9,122 bases of DNA from Frankiaceae bacterium (GTDB lineage Bacteria; Actinomycetota; Actinomycetes; JAVEEB01), in the NCBI GenBank assembly GCA_030840665.1, contig JAVEEB010000081.1:1-9122 (forward strand), read 5' to 3'. The notes beneath the pieces were generated by a model. That model was not told the DNA's origin. It was given only the letters and a program-made list of their open reading frames with translations, and searched no databases. This document shows positions 5,959 to 9,122 of the stretch, in pieces. The translations under genes and the position numbers were made by a program. Within the stretch, counting starts at the first letter, position 1. Every line of letters begins with the position of its first letter.

Positions 5959-7023
5959 GTGTCGAACATCTTGCTTGCCGGGGGAAAGCGGGTCGCCGCT
6001 CGCGCCGCCATCGTTGCTCTCTCAGCCCTTGCCGTCGCCGTTCCGGCGTCGGCCGCGCGGGCCGTCGTGCCCGTCTCATCGGTCTCCCTTTCGCCCGCGG
6101 TAGCCACAGCTGCAGTCAACGTGGCAGTGACCTATACGGTCGGCGCCAGGGACGCCATGGGCGCCTGGGTCAGCGGTCAGGCCATCAACGTTGAGCTGCA
6201 ATCAGCAGCGTCGTCAGCGGCGCAGCCGATTTCCGTCACCGGGCTGGCCGGCGCGGTCTCTGGCGGAACGAGCGGTGCCTGGCTTGTCACCGGAACAGTC
6301 ACCACTGGCGTCGGCGGCACGGTTTCCTTCACCGCGGCTGCGAGTGTTCCGAGCAGCGTGGTTGTTCGCGCGTACGTCGGCGCAGCGCCGTTCAACGGGT
6401 CGCAGCCGTCGAACACCGCGACGCTGTTCACGAGTGGATCAACCGGCAACGCGGCCGTTTTCTCCCTCTCGGCGTCCCCGCTCACCGCCCCTCAGGCAGT
6501 CGGTGCCGGTCAGTCGGCAACGGTGCGTGCGTACGACGTGCTCGGTGGCTCGGTCGCGGGTGCTTTTCCCTCCGCCTTCGTCACCGGCGCGAACGCTGGA
6601 GCGATCACGACGTGCTCCATCACCGATCTCACGGGCCTCACGACCTGCACCTACAGCAACCCGAACGCGGGCTCGGACACCCTGACCGTCTACGTGAACC
6701 TGCCCACCGGCATGGGGCCGTTCTACGAGCCCGGCGAGCCCGCGGTAAGGGTGACGCGCATCTCGCAAGCTCCGGCGCTGCCGCCGACAGTCACCGTGCC
6801 GGCCAACATCACCCGATCGGTGCGTGTGGGCCGCCCCGGTGAGACGGTGCGTTTCGCCGCGACGGCAACAGATCCGATCGACGGTGCGCTCACCCCGACG
6901 TGCCTCCCGCCGAGCGGCACGCTTTTCCCGGCCGGCATCACGACGGTGACGTGCAGCGCCACCAATAGCCACGGACTTACGGCCTCTGCAACCTTCACGA
7001 TCACCGTGCTGGTCAGGGTGTAG
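5959..7023 (+). CDS. Secreted Ig-like protein with C-terminal HYR domain, function unknown (gene B)
   Basis: A 354-aa exported protein, probably a divergent relative of gene A; its job is unknown. The GTG start has a strong ribosome binding site, GGAAGGA at 5945-5951, 7 nt upstream. The signal peptide has a GGKR n-region, hydrophobic core AAIVALSALAVAV and cleavage after PASA (residue 32) or ARA (35). Residues about 38-155 form a first Ig-like module. Residues 165-268 form a second resembling bacterial Ig-like invasin-type domains (LSASPLTAPQAVGAGQSATV), with a Cys pair at 219/230. Residues 275-352 are a HYR domain (VTVPANIT, ATATDPIDGALTPTC, GTLFPAGITTVTCSATN, Cys 315/332). The pattern VTGL...W-V-x-GT-x-TTG-x-x-G is shared with the middle of gene A. 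There is no membrane anchor, sortase signal or enzyme motif. It stops at TAG 7021 and is followed by a bidirectional hairpin. HYR domains are usually extracellular Ig-fold spacers or adhesion modules, so a structural or binding role is the best inference. Confidence 0.88.
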   Translation: MSNILLAGGKRVAARAAIVALSALAVAVPASAARAVVPVSSVSLSPAVATAAVNVAVTYTVGARDAMGAWVSGQAINVELQSAASSAAQPISVTGLAGAVSGGTSGAWLVTGTVTTGVGGTVSFTAAASVPSSVVVRAYVGAAPFNGSQPSNTATLFTSGSTGNAAVFSLSASPLTAPQAVGAGQSATVRAYDVLGGSVAGAFPSAFVTGANAGAITTCSITDLTGLTTCTYSNPNAGSDTLTVYVNLPTGMGPFYEPGEPAVRVTRISQAPALPPTVTVPANITRSVRVGRPGETVRFAATATDPIDGALTPTCLPPSGTLFPAGITTVTCSATNSHGLTASATFTITVLVRV

Positions 7024-7061
7024 GTAGCCGGGCAGCCACCCAATTCCGGTCTCGACGAGAA

Positions 7062-7093
7062 AGCCCGCCGATGCGAGCGCGCATCGGCGGGCT
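7062..7093. terminator. Bidirectional hairpin terminator (T3) between convergent genes
   Basis: A perfect 14-bp stem, AGCCCGCCGATGCG (7062-7075) with CGCATCGGCGGGCT (7080-7093), and an AGCG loop, plus outer GAG/CTC pairs (7057-7059/7095-7097). It lies 38 nt after gene B and 16 nt after the stop of the opposite-strand hydrolase gene, so it can end both transcripts. It is almost identical to T2, including most of the loop. Confidence 0.85.
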
Positions 7094-7109
7094 TCTCCAT
7101 GTACTGGGC

Positions 7110-9122
<2,013 letters not shown>

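Overview
The window reads as high-G+C actinobacterial chromosome. Reasons: strong G/C preference at third codon positions, a dnaG-rpoD pair with a SigA/HrdB-type principal sigma factor, GTG starts behind purine-rich ribosome binding sites, Sec-type secreted proteins with Ala-rich signal peptides, and a Thr-Pro-linked multimodular glycan hydrolase. Genus cannot be fixed from the sequence alone.

Layout. (1) nt 1-2084, plus strand: the 3' part of dnaG (primase), open at the left edge. The first 410 nt are the C-terminal part of an in-frame intein, which ends just before the third zinc-ligand cysteine of the primase zinc ribbon. Its motifs (Trp two residues after the block B His, Cys at block F position 4, Thr three residues before the +1 Cys) match the WCT signature of class 3 inteins. 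A GTN tripeptide repeat lies where a homing endonuclease would normally be inserted. (2) nt 2200-3378, plus: rpoD/sigA, complete, followed by a hairpin terminator. (3) nt 3379-7023, plus: two secreted Ig-like/HYR-domain proteins of unknown function. Each has an upstream region carrying the same series of elements: rpoD 3' tail (real or copied), terminator hairpin, a gap-free 76-nt conserved element, then a signal-peptide gene. The copy of the rpoD tail at 5661 (52 nt identical, about 60 nt with one indel) is a duplication footprint. (4) nt 7110-9122, minus strand, convergent: the C-terminal part of a secreted GH16 beta-1,3-glucanase-like enzyme with at least three F5/8-type-C (CBM32-like) modules and Thr-Pro linkers, open at the right edge. 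A perfect 14-bp-stem hairpin between 7023 and 7110 can terminate both convergent genes.

Functionally, the left part is the conserved replication/transcription 'macromolecular synthesis' pair and the right part is accessory surface or secreted function. The junction is the rpoD 3' end, where the duplication evidence lies. The two observations most worth following up are the putative class 3 mini-intein splitting the primase zinc finger, and the rpoD-tail/terminator/upstream-element duplication in front of the two secreted-protein genes.
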